Of a stretch of 64,000 nucleotides of DNA, positions 59,306 through 64,000 are shown in pieces (within the stretch, counting starts at the first letter, position 1; every line of letters begins with the position of its first letter). A program made the position numbers and the translations under genes. Under the pieces are notes generated by a model. The model ran no database searches. It was not told where the DNA came from and saw nothing but the letters and a program-made list of their open reading frames with translations. The stretch comes from Polyodon spathula (taxonomy: Eukaryota > Chordata > Actinopteri > Acipenseriformes > Polyodontidae), in NCBI RefSeq assembly GCF_017654505.1, contig NC_054543.1, forward strand, positions 24,590,339-24,654,338, in the 5' to 3' direction.

Positions 59306-59350
59306 GCAGCAGTGATCGGGGAGGTCGGTACTCATACTCATATCCTTTAA

Positions 59351-60539
59351 CTTAAATAGAGCTACTACGAAGACAAATGCTTGTTTGCTTTTCTGTTTGC
59401 AAGAGTGACAGACAGCAAAAGCAGGGACGTCAGAGGTGTCAATTTCACGAACAAACGGTTTATTGTTGTAAACTGTAATGTAATAAATGAAATATAAGGA
59501 CAAAAACTTATTGCAGAGAACATTTAGTGAAAGGTACAGGTGAGTAAGAAAGTAACATGAACTAAACAAACATCCAAACACACACAAACACCACACCAAT
59601 ACAAAACCAACACACCGACAGGAAAAACATACAAAAGGTGAATGAGTAAGTATATGGGGAAAACAATTACAAAGACAGTCTTGATAGCAATGGATGATAA
59701 ATAAAATTTAGGCCTAACAAGTCCAGTGAAGCAATGCACATGAAATCCAAAGTAACAAAAGAACAAAACCAAAACTACAGGAACCAAAGTATCAAAGTAG
59801 AAGAAAAAACAGCAAACAGAAAAGGAATAATCTCACCAACAAATAATGAAGTCTCGAATAGAGTCCTGTACTGATGATGATGGATGAAGATTGACGACAA
59901 AATAGCGATCGTAGAAAATGATGAGTCTGTCGAGTAGGACCGGGTTGAGTGGTGAACAGACGTTTGGAAAATACCGGGAGAATAAGGAACAAAATGGAGA
60001 CTGAACATGCTAACAAAAACAACCAAAAACAGACCTTGAACAGCAACTAGACTTAAACAAGTACCAGTCTAAACAAAAAATGAAGGTTTAGACAAAGTAC
60101 AAGATTAAAAAAAGAGTAAATGGATGCACCTGTATTTAATCTAAAATAAAGTTAAAGTTACACTGTAATTAAGTAATGTGCTGTTTGTTTGTAAATAGAT
60201 TACTCAAGAGAAAAGGGAGTCATTTCCTGGCTTAGCCAGCCAGCTTTAAACAGGAGATTGGAGGAGTGGATATCTGAATGAGCCAATGAGGGAAAGGATG
60301 AACAGAGGGTGATAGTAAAGAACTATGGGAATTTGAGTTTTAACCTGGCCAGGCTACTGACCCTAATAAAAGGAACAGGTGGGTGAAACTTACACCCACT
60401 TTATGGAGCAAGTGAATTGCTAGATCCTAGCAAGTGAAGGCACCACTGTATTCTGGACGTTGTAGTTTAGTCTAGGACCATGTCATCCAGGCATGTGAGA
60501 TATCATTTAATATACCCAAGTCTCCTGTTTCATTCATTC

Positions 60540-60540
<1 letters not shown>
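59351..60540. other. Intergenic, unresolved repeat-like sequence
   Basis: Several short minus-strand frames (59297-60046) lack known motifs; A-rich with an acacacaaacaccacacc patch near 59577-59600. The segment 60215-60480 has aataaaaggaacagg and could be an LTR fragment, but I see no matching end. Confidence 0.35.
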
Positions 60541-60586
<46 letters not shown>

Positions 60587-60617
60587 TATATATATAATAT
60601 ATATATATATATATAAT
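60541..60617. repeat. (TA)n microsatellite with AA interruptions
   Basis: AT repeats broken by AATA at regular spacing; it directly abuts the 3' end of the SINE copy. Confidence 0.93.
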
Positions 60618-60620
60618 AGA

Positions 60621-60885
60621 AATTTTCTCTCCAATTCAGAATGTCCAATTATTTTTAGGCTCAGCTCACTGCTACCACCTCTGCACTGACTCGGAAGGGG
60701 TGAAGATGAACACACTCTGTCCTCCAAAGCGTGTGCCATCAGCCATCTGCTTCTTTACACACTGCAGGCTAACTGTGCAGCCACCTCAGAGCTACAGCAT
60801 CAGATACAGGTAAGCCCACAGGCACCCGGCCAGACCACAGGGGTTATTGGTGTGCGGTGAGTCAAGGACCCCCTGGCCAACCTAC
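60621..60885 (-). mobile_element. tRNA-derived SINE, copy 2, head missing
   Basis: Its + strand start aattttctctccaattcaga corresponds to the 3' tail at 29330-29350, followed by ggctcagctcactgctacca, the cctccaaagcgtgtgcc block and the ggggttattggtgtgcggtg block. The tRNA-like head with the B box is absent. Divergence from copy 1 is substantial, including a middle block not present in copy 1. Confidence 0.75.
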
Positions 60886-63098
60886 ATTGAAACCGTAACG
60901 CCATCTGTTGAGGTGACCAAGTAATATGAAACAAACGAAACTTAGGAACTGACTCATGTCACATGACTCAAGCCTAAATTTCAGTTCGCTATAATTTTAC
61001 TTAGGAATATGTGTTTAGGACACACGATGCATCATTGGAAAGCTCCAAATCTGTACTTTAAAACAAACCAGGAAGCTAGCTATTAAGGTGCCGGAGATAT
61101 TCATGGAAGAAGGTCAGGCCCGTCAATACACTACTCCGGGGGTCCATACAGACCCCAAAACTAAAACAATTTGGGAAATTCAACTAGGCTATCTGGACTA
61201 GAATTATCCTTTGCATAGTGTAACAGGATGGGTGCCTGAAAATTACCTAAAAAGGAAACTAAAATCAAGTCACTAGATCCACATAATAACTGATACTAAA
61301 GCACTGTGGGGTCTTATGAGGGTTAAACTGGTATAGCTAAATGTTCTTAAAAAAAACAAGGACAGTAATATAAAATGTACATGTGTTGCCATTCCTCAGG
61401 GGTCTATATTTTAGGTGGATGGTACCTCCACTTGTTTGTAGAGTTTTATGCTTTATGGGTTTTAACTGGGTTGGGCAGACGATGGTTTCAGTCAACCCAT
61501 ACAGAACTATTTTGCTTAAAAGTTTTTCCATTGTGAGTTTTCCCAACAAAATAAAAACTAAAAAAGTTATTCTCTGAGTTACACAAGTGGTGGAAAGATC
61601 TAATATCTACAAAAGGGGCCACGTTACAAAAAAGGACCAACCTAATACAGACAGTTGAAACAGAGTTTATATTTCCACACAGGCAATGGGACATTCTATA
61701 TGACAGGCTTCACTGTGAATGCCTAACACTACCACTTAACACAGTTCTGCTCTGTCCAAGAAATATTTTCACAATTCACTTTTCATGTAGAAAATAAGTT
61801 TCCAGCAATTTGTACAAATTAGTCTGAAATCAATCCAGGGCACAATAGGGGGGCGTTCCCCATTAGCTTCAGCACGTACTATTCATTGATTGTTGTTTCC
61901 TGCAGTGATGTCACCTGATTGATCTACACCCTAAACTCTCAGCAAAGTTCATCACGTCCACACTCATCGTGTTAGCTTGTAATACTGACTCCACGTCAGG
62001 CATGGCATGGCATGGAATTTCTTCACACATCAAGCTTGAATATAGAAAGCCCAAAGACAATGCTGCATGCAGGCCATATCAAAGTATCTGCTCTGTGCTG
62101 AAGAAATGCAAACTCTTATTATAGAATTTTAACTTTTTTTTTTAGACTTTGCTTTTACTTTGAAAGCATATTTTTCGAGTGCTACAGGTTCACTTCCTGT
62201 GTTACAGGAAATAAAAGCTCATTGGTGTCTTAAACTCACATCCTATGCTGCACATACCATAGGAATCTAGTCAGATGGGGCCCCATTACTGGTAACACCG
62301 GATGTGAATCTGCTGCCTCATTCAAAGGAACAATATTCACAAAGCTCATGCCCTATCCCACGAGTTTGTTAACCCTATGCTGCCAGAGCACTCTAATTTC
62401 AGGACTTAAATCCTGATACCGCAATCTGTCTTCCGGTAATAATAAGTCGGGGGACAATCGAATCAGTCTTTCTGAGCCTGGTCATTGGATAAAGCTATGC
62501 ACTAGGAACAAAAAAATAGTATTCTCTACATGCTCATTTTGATGATATACTTCAAAAACGCAGACACAGGAAACGTGTCTACCAGCACGTATTTTGAAGT
62601 GGCAGAGGAGGACAAGATCGAGAGCAGGCTTGTACTTGACAGTACATACACTGCATCACTTTTATTTATGTATTTGTTTGTTTGCTTGCTTACAGGGGTG
62701 GCCACATTTATTGTATCACCCCATTATCTTTACAATTACTGTTTTATGATCACCACATAGTTAGGGATCTACTTAAATCGTGATAAATTTACGTATTTTT
62801 CACGAGTAGGTTATGGAATAAAATTAGGATTTTATGCATACATTGAGACTGCACGTTCTGCATCCACTGAATTTGTTGGACATGTAAAGCAAATCTTTGC
62901 CAAGTTATACAGATGTGGAAATTGATTGAAATTGAAACAAGGGCATCTGGCATACTTTAATAAAGGCAATACATGCAGCATGTTCGTTGTCATGTTATTT
63001 GTCCCATCCAATAATCTGTTGTATTAGTACCGAGTGAAAACAAAAAAAAAACGTGCCTATTTGGGTCTACAATACTAACTGTGTTTAAAATGCAAGCA
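60886..63098. other. Intergenic, nothing recognised
   Basis: Short frames only. The repeated catggcatggcatgg patch near 62001-62015 is a microrepeat. Confidence 0.45.
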
Positions 63099-63790
63099 GC
63101 AGGTTGTTTGACACGAGGTGGCTGTGCTAGATCATACCTGTAGTACTGATTTAACTTGGCTACAACAAACAAGAATACTTTCCAGTTTGTTTTCTGAAAG
63201 CTGTTTATTTTGCGTTCTGTTCAGCAGCCTCTGTAGTAGCCTTTCATTTAATGTGTGATTCTGAAGCTAAATAGCAATCAGTCATATTACAAGATATGCA
63301 AAACAATTACCTCCATCTGCATGCACAGTTTCTTTGGGAAATATCTTGATCATCAGCTGAAATATATTTTGCTTTTTTTTTGCTTTGTCGTCCATTTCTG
63401 ATATTTTACCTCCAATGCTGAAAACTAGATTTTAGTAACCTAAATCAAAACAATGCAGCACTGCCTTTCTCCCTCCCCCTACTGTACAGTACAGGTCATG
63501 GAAAAGCCAGTACAGACGCACTGATAGGCTGATTAAAACATAATTGTCATTTGAACAGTAAACAAGAATGTTAACCGCTTTGGAGTATTTTCTTTAAAAT
63601 GCTATTTGTCTAAGGTCGACGAAGGAATTAAAAAAAAAAAAAAATCTACAGAAGGAAGATATGTAGTTTGCGTCGCTTGCATTGTGCAGTAGTTCATTTA
63701 AACAAGGTTTCTTTTTTTTCTCGCCGTACTTGTCCGGTATGCGTTGGCCCCTAAAAGAGATTAGTTTCACGGTGACCTCTCAATTTCCTG
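63099..63790 (+). repeat. Dispersed repeat X, copy 2, with ~260-bp insert
   Basis: Same block order as 17075-17545. Between gctgaaaactagattt (63418-63433) and the terminal cgccgtacttgtccggtatg block lies about 260 bp absent from copy 1. Confidence 0.78.
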
Positions 63791-63796
63791 GATGTT

Positions 63797-64000
63797 CCAA
63801 CGCAACGATGATCCAAAGGACACTACTTCCAATGATCCAAAGGACGCTAAATCTACTTCAGAATGGTTAAATACGAATATAATTAAGGTTCTGGAATGGC
63901 CTAATCAAAGTCTTGATCGGAATCCGATTGGGAATCGTTGGTATGAGTTGAAGAAGGCTGTACACAAGAGAAGTCCATGGAATTTGATGAGCTGGAACAA
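63797..64000 (+). pseudogene. Tc1 transposase C-terminal fragment at the window end
   Basis: Reads EWLNTNIIKVLEWPNQSLDR, NPIGNRWYELKKAVHKRSPW and NLMSWN. This is the DLNPIENLW region of a Tc1 transposase in which the catalytic Glu has become Gly (IGN for IEN). A small tandem duplication, atgatccaaaggac, occurs at its start (63808 and 63832). It runs off the window, so the element's end cannot be seen. Confidence 0.85.

Larger units (their letters stand above)
54300..59350 (-). mobile_element. L1-clade LINE, decayed, with two nested insertions
   Basis: On the - strand, ORF1 (58206-58856 and possibly beyond the LTR) precedes ORF2 (57650-54600), followed by an A/T-rich 3' end near 54300-54360. 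ORF1 and ORF2 have L1-type features. It is interrupted by a palindromic miniature transposon (56708-57315) and a solo LTR (58856-59305). Confidence 0.82.

Noticed and set aside
59297..60046. Series of minus-strand frames rich in hydrophobic residues as a membrane protein
   Set aside because: The frames overlap in different registers, none has splice context, and the strings look like chance translation of A/C-rich DNA.

Overview
The window is vertebrate nuclear DNA: AT-rich, with spliced exons, long dinucleotide and trinucleotide microsatellites and many layers of decayed transposons. Several Tc1 lineages, piggyBac, hAT, Harbinger-like, CR1, L1 and L2 LINEs, solo LTRs and a tRNA-derived SINE occur together. 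This fits a ray-finned fish. The CR1 tail and the SINE resemble what I remember from early-branching lineages such as sturgeon or paddlefish. The lineage is inference; the fish-like character is well supported.

The only host gene I can support is NDUFA10, the 42 kDa accessory subunit of mitochondrial complex I, on the + strand. Its last four coding exons lie at 5717-5771, 42725-42810, 44439-44547 and 49992-50060. Splice sites and phases all agree. They encode the conserved C-terminus ending in [10 protein letters not shown], followed by a short 3' UTR with AATAAA at 50215-50220. One intron, 5772-42724, is almost 37 kb and holds most of the window's repeats. Earlier exons must lie upstream of the window.

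Layout. 1-5716: three DNA-transposon or LINE remnants (a Tc1, a C-terminal fragment of a retroelement-type protein, a Tc1 with an internal fold-back), an L2 tail and a short tandem duplication. 5772-42724 (the large intron): two further Tc1 elements and a Tc1 end fragment, hAT relics, a nearly intact CR1 LINE, a 245-bp minisatellite, a decayed unclassified repeat gene with a SINE inside it, a piggyBac end, an unclassified transposon with terminal inverted repeats (TIRs), two exons and a solo LTR in its intron, and a Harbinger-like remnant just before the next exon. 42811-49991: ordinary intron. 50463-53052: piggyBac, Tc1 and hAT miniature element side by side. 54300-59350: an L1 on the - strand, broken by a palindromic miniature transposon in its endonuclease and a solo LTR in its ORF1. 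60500-64000: a second SINE copy, a dispersed repeat also found at 17 kb, and a Tc1 fragment.

The most interesting items are two protein-coding repeat families that I cannot place in a named superfamily. One is the 36.2-39.1 kb TIR element, with a candidate D-D-E transposase and a fold-back derivative at 56.7-57.3 kb built from its own terminus. The other is the 27.4-30.1 kb relic, whose conserved blocks (a CxxC N-terminus, HEEADTR...VDTDVVVL, a cysteine-rich tail) appear in a fixed order on the - strand. Apart from NDUFA10, everything coding in the window appears to be mobile-element derived and disrupted to some degree.
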